A stretch of 32,460 bases of DNA from an uncultured Pelagibacteraceae bacterium (GTDB lineage: Bacteria > Pseudomonadota > Alphaproteobacteria > Pelagibacterales > Pelagibacteraceae), in assembly GCA_902603215.1 (NCBI GenBank), contig CACKTW010000005.1:1-32460 (forward strand), given 5' to 3'. Position numbers and translations under genes: made by a program. This document shows, piece after piece, positions 7,611-16,436 of the stretch (positions are counted from its first letter, which is position 1; each line of letters starts with the position of its first letter). Below the pieces are notes generated by a model, which was not told the origin of the DNA, ran no database searches, and worked only from the letters and a program-made list of their open reading frames with translations.

Positions 7611-8401
7611 TTTACTATTAAAAACATATTGTTTTTATTAGCAAATTTGATGCATTTCGTTCTTTCTAGAAATACATTTTTTTTTGCTTTTAAAACTACA
7701 CCTTTTAGTCTTGCTGATTTAGATTGTTTTAAAGTTTTTAATCCAACTGTAGGCAAATCAATTCTTAGATCTTGTTTTTTCTTTGGAAATTTAACTAGAA
7801 CACCTTGGTTTCTAAATTTTTTACTTTTACATTTCTTAAGCATTTTTTCAGTTCCACCCTTTCCTTCAGTGGCAACTACTTTTCTATTTCTAACAATCAC
7901 TCCTTGACTAAAATTATATTTGCCCAACTTATTTAAAGTTGTTATCGCTTTCTTGATATCTTTATTGTCTTGTTTATTTGGTTTTATGTTTGAATAAGTT
8001 CCCTTCTTAAGTGTTAGTTCAGGATTGTAAGCTAAAGAGCTTATTGTTTTTATTTTTTCTTGTTTTAATATACTAATTATTTCTTTTAATATTGCTACAT
8101 CTCCTAGTTTTGAACTTTTGATAATTCTTGGAATATAATAAATACCTTTTAAATCTAATTTAAGTTTAGAAAAATTTGGTTTATATACTTTTCCTGCAAA
8201 TAAGATTTTTTTGCATTTATTGCTTTTAAGAATATTTATGATTTTACCAAATTGACCAATAGAAACACTGTGAGAATTCCTGTCTTTTTTAAATTTTTTA
8301 CTTTTTGTTAAATCAATAATTAAATATTTTAGATGTCTTTTTTTTATTTTTTTTAGAATTTCGTTTGGAAAATTTGTTTCGCCAAATATTAATCCAATCA
8401 T
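7607..8401 (-). CDS. lpxI: UDP-2,3-diacylglucosamine pyrophosphatase, LpxI type
   Basis: It hydrolyses UDP-2,3-diacylglucosamine to lipid X and UMP, the step done by LpxH in gammaproteobacteria. The 264-residue protein is the former DUF1009 family. It starts MIGLIFGETNFPNEI, and the C-terminal half has FSQGVIVRNRKVVATEGKGG..EKMLKKC and GVLVKFPKKKQDLRIDLPTVGLKTL, both diagnostic of LpxI. It stands exactly between lpxA and lpxB, as in most alphaproteobacteria, which supports the function. There is 1 bp between the lpxA stop and this ATG, and an ATGA overlap with lpxB. The protein is unusually rich in lysine, but no key block seems lost. Confidence 0.92.
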   Translation of the reverse strand: MIGLIFGETNFPNEILKKIKKRHLKYLIIDLTKSKKFKKDRNSHSVSIGQFGKIINILKSNKCKKILFAGKVYKPNFSKLKLDLKGIYYIPRIIKSSKLGDVAILKEIISILKQEKIKTISSLAYNPELTLKKGTYSNIKPNKQDNKDIKKAITTLNKLGKYNFSQGVIVRNRKVVATEGKGGTEKMLKKCKSKKFRNQGVLVKFPKKKQDLRIDLPTVGLKTLKQSKSARLKGVVLKAKKNVFLERTKCIKFANKNNMFLIVK

Positions 8402-8402
8402 T

Positions 8403-9188
8403 TTACTCCTTAGAAAAAGGTGTACAAATAGATCTTTTTTTATCCTTTGTTATAAAATCAATTACTTCTTTTACTAATGGGTTTTCCTTGAATACACCAT
8501 TTAATTTAGTCAAATTTTCACTAAGATTTTTTGTTAAAAAAATTTCTTTGTATGCTTCACTTAAACCTAAAATATTTTTATTATTATAATTCTTTCTTCT
8601 TAAGCCAATTAGATTCAATCCTTGTAAATAATTTCTGTTACCAATTGACAAACCAAAAGGAATAACGTCATGCAAGACTCCTGTCATTCCACCAATCATA
8701 GCTAATTTTCCAATTCTAACAAATTGTTGAACTGCTGAGTTGCCACCTATAACAACGTCATTTTCGATTGTTACATGCCCACCTAAAGGAACATTGTTTG
8801 CTATAACAACATTATTTCCAACGTGACAATCATGTGCTATATGTGAACAGATCATAAATAAACAACCATCTCCAATTTTTGTTAATCCACCTCCGCCTTT
8901 TGTTCCAGGATTTATTGTAACATATTCTCTGATTGTATTATTTTTTCCAATTTCAAGCTTTGTATCCTCTCCTTTATATTTTAAGTCCTGAGGAACATTT
9001 CCTATACTTGCAAATGGAAATATTTTATTTGTATCTCCTATTTTTGTGTTACCAGATATATTAACATGTGAGTGGATTTCTACGTTTTCTCCGATTTCAA
9101 CGTTAGGACCAATTACACTATAAGGTCCTATCTTAGCTGTGCTAGAAATTTTTGCTTTTTTATCAATAATGCAAGTTTTATGTATCAT
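8403..9188 (-). CDS. lpxA: UDP-N-acetylglucosamine acyltransferase
   Basis: First enzyme of lipid A synthesis: it transfers a 3-hydroxyacyl chain from ACP to the 3-OH of UDP-GlcNAc. The 261 residues begin with repeated hexapeptides (KISSTAKIGPYSVIGPNVEIG, GENVEIHSHVNISG), which form the left-handed beta helix of the trimer. NVPQDLKYKGEDTKLEIG and TIREYVTINPGT are LpxA-specific. The catalytic histidine is H119 in SHIAHDCHVGNN, matching E. coli His125. A C-terminal helical part follows after GLNLIGLRRKNY. The ATG overlaps the fabZ TAA (TAATG). LpxD, a paralogue, is encoded two genes upstream and is clearly distinct. Confidence 0.97.
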   Translation of the reverse strand: MIHKTCIIDKKAKISSTAKIGPYSVIGPNVEIGENVEIHSHVNISGNTKIGDTNKIFPFASIGNVPQDLKYKGEDTKLEIGKNNTIREYVTINPGTKGGGGLTKIGDGCLFMICSHIAHDCHVGNNVVIANNVPLGGHVTIENDVVIGGNSAVQQFVRIGKLAMIGGMTGVLHDVIPFGLSIGNRNYLQGLNLIGLRRKNYNNKNILGLSEAYKEIFLTKNLSENLTKLNGVFKENPLVKEVIDFITKDKKRSICTPFSKE

Positions 9189-9640
9189 TAAGTGTTCCTA
9201 TCAACTATTGTTGCTGACCATTCAGCATCGGCTATTTTTTTATCATTAACTTTAGCAATACCTTTATATTTCCAAACTCTTCCATGTGATCTTATAGCTT
9301 CAATATCAAGTATAAGTTTACAGTCTGGTACTACCGGACTTCTAAAACGTGCTTTGTCAACACTCATCAAATAAACTAATTTATTTTCATAAGTTTTTGG
9401 ATCAATTCCATGGGCTGTTAGTGCAGCTGCTGCCTGACCAAAAGCTTCAACAATTAGTACACCTGGCATAACTGGCTGACCTGGAAAATGTCCTTGAACA
9501 TAAAAAGATGTTTTTTTTACATTAATAATTGCAGTGGCAGATTTTAAAGGAACTATATTTATTAATTCATCCACTAAAAGCATGGGTTCTCTGTGTGGTA
9601 ATAATTTTTTAATTTGATCTCTGTTTAATGAATTACTCAT
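9188..9640 (-). CDS. fabZ: 3-hydroxyacyl-ACP dehydratase FabZ
   Basis: A hot-dog-fold enzyme that dehydrates (3R)-hydroxyacyl-ACP in fatty acid elongation. It draws on the same 3-hydroxyacyl-ACP pool that LpxA and LpxD use, so its place between lpxD and lpxA makes sense. It has 150 residues with LLPHREPMLLVDEL near the N-terminus and the active-site stretch GHFPGQPVMPGVLIVEA (catalytic His51 and Glu65). KARFRSPVVPDCKL is a further family block. It overlaps the lpxD stop by 8 bp and the lpxA start by 1 bp. FabA is excluded by length and the lpx context. Confidence 0.97.
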   Translation of the reverse strand: MSNSLNRDQIKKLLPHREPMLLVDELINIVPLKSATAIINVKKTSFYVQGHFPGQPVMPGVLIVEAFGQAAAALTAHGIDPKTYENKLVYLMSVDKARFRSPVVPDCKLILDIEAIRSHGRVWKYKGIAKVNDKKIADAEWSATIVDRNT

Positions 9641-10616
9641 TTGATTTCCATTTTTTTATAAATTCTTTAAATTCAATAGATGGATACCCCATAACTTTTG
9701 TATTGTCTGGAATATCTTTTATAACACCACTTCCTCCGCCAATTGAAACATTGTTTCCAATATTTAAGTGTCCAGATATTCCTGCTTGACCACCTATAAC
9801 AACATTATTACCAATGTTTGAACTGCCTGCAAAGCCAACTTGTCCTGCTATCATACAATTTTTTCCAATTTTAACATTATGAGCTATATGAACCTGATTA
9901 TCTATGAAAGTATTTTCGCCAATAATTGTATCAGTCATTGAACCTCTATCAATTGTAGAACCAGATCCCACTTCTGAACCTCGTTTAACTACAACTTTTC
10001 CTATATGAGGAGCTCTAAAATTTTTGTTAGGATCGGGTATAAATCCAAATCCTTTAACTCCAATCTTAACATTATCTTGTAACAAAACATCATTTTCTAA
10101 AATAGAATTTTTTATTGATACAAAAGATCCTATGTGACAATTTTCTCCTATTTGAACATCATGTTCAACAATAGTATTATTTCCAATCACAGTGTTTTTT
10201 CCTATTTGAACATTTTTTCCAACAAGAACATTTTTTCCAAAAACAACGTTTTTGTATTTATTTTTAACTTCATCACTTGGAAGTAAACTGTTATCAAGTG
10301 GATCTATGTCTGAATTTGGATAAAATAATATTCCAACTTTTGCAACTGATAAAAGAACATTTTTTACTAAAATTTTTAAACATTTTTCTGGCAAATATTT
10401 TTCTAATTCTTTTTTTGTAATACATGCTAATGCTTTAGTTTTTTTTGCTTCAGATTTATATTTTAAAGAATGAAAAAAAGTAATATCTTTAATACTTGCG
10501 GATGATAAATCTCTTATATCATCAATTTTTATTGATTCTGAATGCTTAGAATCACTATTTTCACAAATATTAGAAACCTTTTTTAAGGTGTGAGGACCTT
10601 TTTTTTCAAAAAACAT
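9633..10616 (-). CDS. lpxD: UDP-3-O-(3-hydroxyacyl)glucosamine N-acyltransferase
   Basis: It adds the second, amide-linked 3-hydroxyacyl chain to UDP-3-O-acylglucosamine in lipid A synthesis. The 327 residues comprise an N-terminal uridine-binding domain (about 1-105, with DITFFHSLKYKSEA) and a long hexapeptide-repeat beta helix (about 118-300, e.g. VLVGKNVQIGKNTVIGNNTI). Diagnostic motifs are GVKGFGFIPD, SGSTIDRGSMTDTIIG and the catalytic HIAHN at 243-247. A short C-terminal helix follows (SIEFKEFIKKWKSNE). It lies 15 bp downstream of skp and overlaps fabZ by 8 bp. Confidence 0.96.
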   Translation of the reverse strand: MFFEKKGPHTLKKVSNICENSDSKHSESIKIDDIRDLSSASIKDITFFHSLKYKSEAKKTKALACITKKELEKYLPEKCLKILVKNVLLSVAKVGILFYPNSDIDPLDNSLLPSDEVKNKYKNVVFGKNVLVGKNVQIGKNTVIGNNTIVEHDVQIGENCHIGSFVSIKNSILENDVLLQDNVKIGVKGFGFIPDPNKNFRAPHIGKVVVKRGSEVGSGSTIDRGSMTDTIIGENTFIDNQVHIAHNVKIGKNCMIAGQVGFAGSSNIGNNVVIGGQAGISGHLNIGNNVSIGGGSGVIKDIPDNTKVMGYPSIEFKEFIKKWKSNE

Positions 10617-10631
10617 AATACTGAATTATTT

Positions 10632-11156
10632 TTAATTTAACTTTAAAGAAGGCAATTTCTTATTTAATTCTTCAATTATAAATTTTGTTACATCAAGTTC
10701 AGATTTGCCTAGTACAATATTTCTTTTATCTATTATAATAGAAATGCCATTTGTCTCGGAATACTCTGTAAGTACAGGTTGCAGATTTTCTAAAATGTTT
10801 TTTTTTGCATCATTTCTCATTTTGTTTAAAGCATCTAACTTTTTACGTCTGTTCGACTGATATTTTGCTGCTTCTTTTCTAAGTTCTATAATTTTTTTAT
10901 CGTATTCTTCTTTTTTCATAACATTTTTCTTCGATAAAATATCTTTTTCCTTACTTTTTAATTTTTCTTCAACAGATTTAAAATTTTTTATATTTTCTTT
11001 ATGAACTTTTTGCAATTTTTTTTGAATAGAAGATCCTGCTTTGCTTTCATTTAATACTTTATCCATATCTACATAAGCTATTTTTATTTCTGCCTGCACA
11101 TTATTAATCCCAAAGATTAAAAATGTAATTACAAAAAATTTTACCAAATATTTCAT
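10632..11156 (-). CDS. skp: Periplasmic OmpH/Skp-family chaperone
   Basis: A periplasmic holdase that keeps unfolded outer membrane proteins soluble on the way to BamA. It has 174 residues with a clear signal peptide (hydrophobic FFVITFLIFGI, likely cleavage after VQA at about residue 22). The start of the mature chain, IKIAYVDMDKVLNES, is typical of OmpH. A long charged helical region follows (about 45-125, rich in Lys and Glu, predicted coiled-coil arms), then ENLQPVLTEYSETNGISIIIDKRNIVLGK, the conserved C-terminal strand region. It sits directly after bamA (TAATG overlap) and before lpxD, the common Gram-negative order. Sequence conservation in this family is low, so the call relies on architecture and context. 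Confidence 0.9.
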   Translation of the reverse strand: MKYLVKFFVITFLIFGINNVQAEIKIAYVDMDKVLNESKAGSSIQKKLQKVHKENIKNFKSVEEKLKSKEKDILSKKNVMKKEEYDKKIIELRKEAAKYQSNRRKKLDALNKMRNDAKKNILENLQPVLTEYSETNGISIIIDKRNIVLGKSELDVTKFIIEELNKKLPSLKLN

Positions 11157-13399
11157 TAAAATGTGGTACCTATATTAAATCTAAAAGATTCGGTACTATC
11201 AGTTTCTGCTTTAGATATGTTTTGAGAAAATGAAAAACTTAAAGGACCTATTGGGGTGTACCAATTAGCGTTGACTCCAAAAGCTGATCTTAGTTTGTTT
11301 GAATCATCGCTTCCACTACCTCTATAATCTACCCCCCATACATTCCCCGCATTTATAAATAAGCTTATATCTGTGTTAGTAGAATTTGGTAATAATTTTG
11401 GAAGAGTTGCGTTTACATCTACTGAGCTTGCGTAATTGCCTCCAATGTGATCATTTCCTTCTACTGGCCCTATTTTTCCAGTTTGAAAACCTATTAAATA
11501 TCTTGATGGTATTCCTACTCTTCTTGAAATTTTAACATCATCTGAGCTACTAACTGTGTTAACTGCTTTCCCATAAAATCTTGTTTTAAGAGTTAAATTT
11601 TCACTAGGGCTATAATAATTTCTGAAGTTAATTCCATTAGTTATTGAGCTTGTTTCAGACATTAATGGCAAAGTTTGGCTAAAAGATAAACGATAACCAT
11701 CAGTTGTTTGAAACTTTTGATTTCTTTTATCTTGAATAATTGAATAAACAAAATCACTTTCAAAAGCTGTGCCATCTTGTTTTCTTAAAGTGCTCGATGC
11801 GTCAGTAGAAGTATCTAGAGTTTCGTAATATGTTGATATTGATGGAGAAATAAAAACATCTTCGTATTGTTCAAATTGTGTTCCAAGATTAAATCCCGTT
11901 TTTGTTGCATCATAACCAAACTCTTCCATTTTAGTTATTTTTGTACTTTGTACAGTAGTAATCAGTGAATTACCTGAATAATTATAATTTGGGTTAACTA
12001 CTGAAAACTCACCTCTTAAAGCAGTTTCTGTAACTGACAGACTTGCTGTCAACTGAGAACCTGTTCCTAAAAAATTATTCTCACTTACTCCAAAAGCAAT
12101 GGAACCACCATCTGATCCTATTCCCGCTCCTGCGGAAATTTCACCAGTTGGTTTTTCTTCAACTTCAATTTCAATTATTCTGCGATCTTTTGATGAACCC
12201 ATTTTAGTTTCATGCTTTACTTCTCCAAAAATATTTCGTGATTTAATATTATTTATTGATTTAGCTAATAACAATTCACTGAATGGATCTCCTTCATCGA
12301 TTACCATTTCACTTCTAATTACATTATCTCTAGTAATGGTATTGCCAAAAATATTAACTCTTTCAACAAATAGTTTTGGCCCTTCGTTAATTCTAATATC
12401 AATATCTAATTTTTTACCTTTCAGAGTTTCTGATATTGAAGTTTCTATAAATTGTAATTCTTTTACTGCTGACAAAGATTCTATTTTATCAATTATTTTT
12501 TTTAATTTTGCCGGAGAATAATATTTTGATTCTAATTTTTTTAAATTAGGAATTATTTCTTTAAAATGATTTTTATCAATATTTTCATTTACTAATAAAT
12601 TTACTTTGTCCACTACAAATCTATTTCCAGAATTTATGTTAAAAGTAAGTATAAAGCCTTCGCCTTGTTCAAAGTAAACATTTGTTGCTAAAACTTTAAC
12701 TTGATAAAATCCTTTACTTTTATAAAAACTTTCTAAAAGTCTTCTATCTAATTCTATTCTTTCTTTATTTAAAAATCTCTTGCTTGAAATAAATTTCCAA
12801 AATTGATCTTCTTCTGAAACAATTATATTTCTTAGCTTGCTATCTTTGTATTTTTTATCACCAATAAAATTTATTTTCGTTATCCTTGCTTTCTCACCTA
12901 AATCTACATCGTAAATTATATTCACGGTATTATTATCCCGCCTATTTATTGAAGCCTCTACTTTAACAAAATAATAACCAGAGTTTCTTAATATTGCTCG
13001 TACTTTTTCAACATCTTTTTCTAAACGACTTTCTACAAAAGAACTTTTTTCTTTAAGCTCTAATAATTCATATATCTTTTCAGTAAATTTTTTAGCTTTA
13101 ACACCATTGACTGTTATGCTTTGAATAATAGGATTTTCTGAAACGCTGATTTTTAAAATTTTTTCTTCAATATTAATTTCAATATTTGAAAAAAAACCCG
13201 TATCATAAAGTTTTATTATAATCTCATTTAATTGTTCAGGAGAATAGTTTTTTTCAATTTCAATATCTCCAAATAATATTATTGTTTCTTTGGATATTCT
13301 TTTATTACCTTCAATTTCAACTTTGTTGATAATTTCTGCGCTCGAAATAGCTAAAAATAAAAAATAAAATACTATTGTAATTAAAAAATTCTTTATCAT
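11156..13399 (-). CDS. bamA: Outer membrane protein assembly factor BamA
   Basis: The Omp85-family core of the BAM complex, which folds beta-barrel proteins into the outer membrane. It has 747 residues: a signal peptide (cleavage near AISSA, residue 21), five POTRA repeats (about 22-420, the last ending in RRIIEIEVEEKPTG) and a 16-strand barrel starting around GEISAGAGIGSDGG. The chain ends in phenylalanine (SFRFNIGTTF), the usual outer membrane beta signal. In the loop-6 motif normally written VRGF, this protein reads LIGF (Ile636 for Arg) followed by the expected QTGKIGP. The gene starts 7 bp after the dxr stop with no rseP between them, and its stop overlaps the skp ATG. Confidence 0.96.
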   Translation of the reverse strand: MIKNFLITIVFYFLFLAISSAEIINKVEIEGNKRISKETIILFGDIEIEKNYSPEQLNEIIIKLYDTGFFSNIEINIEEKILKISVSENPIIQSITVNGVKAKKFTEKIYELLELKEKSSFVESRLEKDVEKVRAILRNSGYYFVKVEASINRRDNNTVNIIYDVDLGEKARITKINFIGDKKYKDSKLRNIIVSEEDQFWKFISSKRFLNKERIELDRRLLESFYKSKGFYQVKVLATNVYFEQGEGFILTFNINSGNRFVVDKVNLLVNENIDKNHFKEIIPNLKKLESKYYSPAKLKKIIDKIESLSAVKELQFIETSISETLKGKKLDIDIRINEGPKLFVERVNIFGNTITRDNVIRSEMVIDEGDPFSELLLAKSINNIKSRNIFGEVKHETKMGSSKDRRIIEIEVEEKPTGEISAGAGIGSDGGSIAFGVSENNFLGTGSQLTASLSVTETALRGEFSVVNPNYNYSGNSLITTVQSTKITKMEEFGYDATKTGFNLGTQFEQYEDVFISPSISTYYETLDTSTDASSTLRKQDGTAFESDFVYSIIQDKRNQKFQTTDGYRLSFSQTLPLMSETSSITNGINFRNYYSPSENLTLKTRFYGKAVNTVSSSDDVKISRRVGIPSRYLIGFQTGKIGPVEGNDHIGGNYASSVDVNATLPKLLPNSTNTDISLFINAGNVWGVDYRGSGSDDSNKLRSAFGVNANWYTPIGPLSFSFSQNISKAETDSTESFRFNIGTTF

Positions 13400-13406
13400 G
13401 AAGTCG

Positions 13407-14567
13407 TCATATTACACTTATGTTTCTTGTTTTCAACCTAACCATTTTATCAATGTTATAAATTTCTCTGATGGATAGAGGCTTTTTCGCAATATATTTT
13501 TTAAATTCTTTTAGATTTAAAACTTTATTCAAATAAAGAAGAATTTGATTATAAGATATTTTATTTTTTAAAAAAAGTTCAACCAACACTTCATTGGCAC
13601 TTGTTAAAACAGTATCGTATAAGCTATTTTTTTTTGAAATTTTTTTAATCAATTTAATAGAAGGAAATCTTTTTTTATCTACTTTTAAAAAACTTAGTTG
13701 ATTCAATATTTTGTTGCTTATTTTTTTTGTCTTAATGTTTTTTACTTGAAAATCATATATGGAATTCGAAATAGGAATTTTCATGTCTGTATCATGTAAT
13801 AATATTTTTGTTAAACCATTTTTAAATTTTACAATCGCATGAACATATGATTGTGGGTGTATAAGTATACTATATTTGTTTAAATCAAAATCAAACATTC
13901 TGTAAGCTTCCAGTATTTCAAAAAATTTATTCATTAATGTTGCTGAATTAACAGATATTTTTTTTCCCATTTTCCAATTTGGATGTTTGATGGCATCTTT
14001 TGATTTAACTTTTTTTAAATCAGAAATTTTTTTATTTAAAAAAGGTCCACCTGATGCTGTCAAAATTATTTGATCAATTTCATGATTTTTATGTTTTTGA
14101 GTAAGTTCCCAAATAGAAAAATGTTCAGAGTCAATTGGAATAAATTGTGTCTTATGTTTTTTTAATTCTTTATTAATTAAACTCCACCCGCATATTATGG
14201 ATTCTTTATTTGCAATTCCAATTTTTTTAGAAAATTTAATAGAATCTAAAGTTAATTTTAGGCCAGCTAAACCAGAGATTGCACACATTATATAATCTAC
14301 TTTTCCTTTTAAAATGTGTTTTAAATTAGTTTTATTTGAAAAAACTTTGGTTTTTTTTTTAATAATATTTTTAACTTTTTTTATATAATTTTCATTAACC
14401 TGGATATTTTTTGCATTAAATTCTTTAGCTTGTTTTACAATTTCTTTGTAATTATTGTTTCCTGATATTAATACAACTTCAAAATTTTTTTTATCTTTTT
14501 TAATTATTTCAAGAGTTGATTTTCCTATTGATCCAGTAGATCCTAAGATAGCAATTTTTTTTTTCAT
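13407..14567 (-). CDS. dxr: 1-deoxy-D-xylulose 5-phosphate reductoisomerase
   Basis: Second step of the MEP isoprenoid pathway: NADPH-dependent conversion of DXP to 2-C-methylerythritol 4-phosphate. The 386 residues fit the family. The Rossmann motif is ILGSTGSIGKST (GSTGSIG at 9-15). The catalytic domain shows GIANKESIICGW, IPIDSEHFSIWE (DSEH at 146-149, metal ligands), ILTASGGPF and HPNWKMGKKISVNSATLMNKFFEILEA, with the further metal ligand Glu217. The C-terminus is lysine-rich. It gives UppS, encoded just upstream in the same operon, its isoprenoid precursors. The stop codon of cdsA overlaps this ATG. Confidence 0.97.
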   Translation of the reverse strand: MKKKIAILGSTGSIGKSTLEIIKKDKKNFEVVLISGNNNYKEIVKQAKEFNAKNIQVNENYIKKVKNIIKKKTKVFSNKTNLKHILKGKVDYIMCAISGLAGLKLTLDSIKFSKKIGIANKESIICGWSLINKELKKHKTQFIPIDSEHFSIWELTQKHKNHEIDQIILTASGGPFLNKKISDLKKVKSKDAIKHPNWKMGKKISVNSATLMNKFFEILEAYRMFDFDLNKYSILIHPQSYVHAIVKFKNGLTKILLHDTDMKIPISNSIYDFQVKNIKTKKISNKILNQLSFLKVDKKRFPSIKLIKKISKKNSLYDTVLTSANEVLVELFLKNKISYNQILLYLNKVLNLKEFKKYIAKKPLSIREIYNIDKMVRLKTRNISVI

Positions 14568-15214
14568 TATGGAATAATATTAAAATTATGTAAGAGAAAT
14601 CCAAAAATAATTACAAACATTAAACTATCAATTCGATCAAAAATTCCACCGTGTCCTGGCAAAATCTTTCCTGTATCTTTAATTTTTTCTAATCTTTTAA
14701 AATAAGAAATTATTAAATCTCCTGCTTGGGCAATTAAAGAAAGTATAATAGCAACGAAAAAAAATTTTGGCTCAAACCATTTTATTTCAATATTATATTT
14801 GAGAATATTTTCCATAATAAATAAAGAAAATAATGAAACTATAAATGAACCCAAAACACCTGATAAAGTTTTTCTTGGGCTAATTTTAGTTAGTTTTTTC
14901 CATTTAAATATTTTTCCAAACACATATCCTCCAATATCAGAACAAACGGTAAGAATAATAAACCAAACAAGTAAATAGAATGATTCCCAAGAATTATCTC
15001 TAAGATGGTAAATTGAAAATAAAGCCAAGATCAATGTTAAATCTAAAAATAATATTGTTGTTTTTTTTTTGAAAACTGAAAATAATTCATAATTAGCTAT
15101 AAAAAAAACTAATAGTAAAAAAGATAATAATAAATATCCGCCTTTAAAAACAAAAAAAATTGATAAAGGTAAAACAATCAATGATGTTAAAATTCTTTTT
15201 TGTAAATTTGTCAT
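14567..15214 (-). CDS. cdsA: Phosphatidate cytidylyltransferase (CDP-diacylglycerol synthase)
   Basis: An integral membrane enzyme that makes CDP-diacylglycerol from phosphatidate and CTP for phospholipid synthesis. The signature GDLIISYFKRLEKIKDTGKILPGHGGIFDRIDS spans residues 165-197 and is decisive. Several hydrophobic segments precede it (for example ILTSLIVLPLSIFFVFKG, LLLSFLLLVFFIANYELF, YLLVWFIILTVCSDIGGYVFG). At 215 residues it is shorter than the E. coli enzyme (285), with fewer transmembrane helices; compact forms are common in alphaproteobacteria. It overlaps uppS upstream (ATGA) and dxr downstream. Confidence 0.95.
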   Translation of the reverse strand: MTNLQKRILTSLIVLPLSIFFVFKGGYLLLSFLLLVFFIANYELFSVFKKKTTILFLDLTLILALFSIYHLRDNSWESFYLLVWFIILTVCSDIGGYVFGKIFKWKKLTKISPRKTLSGVLGSFIVSLFSLFIMENILKYNIEIKWFEPKFFFVAIILSLIAQAGDLIISYFKRLEKIKDTGKILPGHGGIFDRIDSLMFVIIFGFLLHNFNIIP

Positions 15215-15888
15215 ATTTTTCCAAAATTCCTTTTAATTTTAATAAAATCTTTTAGAATTTTATTAAAATCTTTTTCTTTAAAATCGGGCCACAGTTTATC
15301 TAAAAAAAACATTTCAGTATATGATAATTGCCACAACAAAAAATTACTAAGTCTTTTTTGACCTCCTGTTCTAATAAGAATATCTGGATTTGGTTGAGTA
15401 GATGTATACAAATTTTTTTCAAAATTTCTCATGGTAAGATTGGTATTTTTTTTCAAGATTTTTTTAAAAGCATTTATTATTTCGTATCTAGATCCATAGT
15501 TTAGTGCCAGCTGTACCAAAATTTTTTTATTATTTTTTGTCTTTAACTCTGTGTCATTAATAATATTTTTAATCTTTCTAGGTAGCTTAGATTTATTACC
15601 AATAATTTTAATTTTTATTCCGTTATCAATGACTTTTTTTAGATTTTTAACAAAATATTCTCCAAGAAGATTAAATAAAAAATTAATTTCGTATTGAGGT
15701 CTTTTCCAATTTTCAGATGAAAATGTAAACAAGGTAAGTATTGGTATTTTTTTTTTTATAGATAAAGAAATTATTTTTTCTACAACTTTTAATCCTACTC
15801 TGTGACCAAAATTTCTTGATTTTTTCTTCTTAATTCCCCATCTTCCATTACCATCCATTATTATGGCAATATGATTTACCGGGTTCAT
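15211..15888 (-). CDS. uppS: Undecaprenyl pyrophosphate synthase (isoprenyl transferase)
   Basis: A cis-prenyltransferase that extends farnesyl diphosphate with isopentenyl units to the C55 carrier lipid for peptidoglycan and surface polysaccharides. The 225 residues begin with the classic HIAIIMDGNGRWGIKKKKSRNFGHRVG; Asp12 in MDGNGRW is the catalytic residue. TLFTFSSENWKRP, ALNYGSRYEI and PDILIRTGGQKRLSNFLLWQLSYTEMFF are the remaining family blocks. The ATG overlaps the frr TGA (ATGA), and its own stop overlaps cdsA. It is slightly shorter than E. coli UppS (253), mainly at the C-terminus. Confidence 0.97.
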   Translation of the reverse strand: MNPVNHIAIIMDGNGRWGIKKKKSRNFGHRVGLKVVEKIISLSIKKKIPILTLFTFSSENWKRPQYEINFLFNLLGEYFVKNLKKVIDNGIKIKIIGNKSKLPRKIKNIINDTELKTKNNKKILVQLALNYGSRYEIINAFKKILKKNTNLTMRNFEKNLYTSTQPNPDILIRTGGQKRLSNFLLWQLSYTEMFFLDKLWPDFKEKDFNKILKDFIKIKRNFGKI

Positions 15889-16436
15889 ACAGTCATAATC
15901 TCTTTTTCTTTTTGAATTACCTTTTCATCGATTTTTTTAATTTCGTCATCAGTCATTTTTTGAATATCTTTTTCATATTTTTTATTGTCATCTTCACTTA
16001 TTTCTTTTTTTTTAAGCAAAGACTTTAAGCTATCGTTTCCTTCTCTCCTGACATTTCTAATCGAAACTTTGGATTTTTCCCCAATAACTTTAATCATTTT
16101 TTTTAATTCATTCCTTCTTTCTTCGCTTAAGTCAGGAATGGGTATTCTTATTAGTTGACCATCAACCTGTGGATTTAGTCCTATTTCTGATTTTCTAATT
16201 GATGAATCTATAATTGCTACATTTGTTTGATCCCATACTTGAATATTTAAAACTCTAGGTTCTGGAGCTGTAATTGTTCCCAGTTGATTTATTGGCATTT
16301 TTTGTCCATAGACATCAACCTTAATTATATCAAGCATACTTGCATTAGCTCTTCCAGTTCTAAGAGCTGATAATTCTTTTAAAAAAACCTCGAAGGTTTT
16401 ATTCATTTTTTCTTGATAATTTTTTTTATCAAACAT
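15885..16436 (-). CDS. frr: Ribosome recycling factor
   Basis: With EF-G it splits post-termination ribosomes. The 183 residues are full length for RRF. Conserved blocks are FLKELSALRTGRANASMLD, YGQKMPINQLGTITAPEPRVLNIQVWD, GLNPQVDGQLIRIPIPDLSEERR and VSIRNVRREGNDSLK. It lies 26 bp downstream of tsf with no pyrH between them, although rpsB-tsf-pyrH-frr is the usual bacterial order. It overlaps uppS by 4 bp. Confidence 0.97.
   Translation of the reverse strand: MFDKKNYQEKMNKTFEVFLKELSALRTGRANASMLDIIKVDVYGQKMPINQLGTITAPEPRVLNIQVWDQTNVAIIDSSIRKSEIGLNPQVDGQLIRIPIPDLSEERRNELKKMIKVIGEKSKVSIRNVRREGNDSLKSLLKKKEISEDDNKKYEKDIQKMTDDEIKKIDEKVIQKEKEIMTV

Noticed and set aside
7629-7907. 92-codon + strand ORF opposite lpxI
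   Set aside because: Shadow of the conserved LpxI C-terminal motifs; Phe/Thr-rich with no recognisable domain.
12099-12521. 140-codon + strand ORF inside bamA
   Set aside because: It lies opposite the well-supported POTRA and early barrel coding sequence; Ser/Ile-rich composition is typical of shadow frames in AT-rich DNA.
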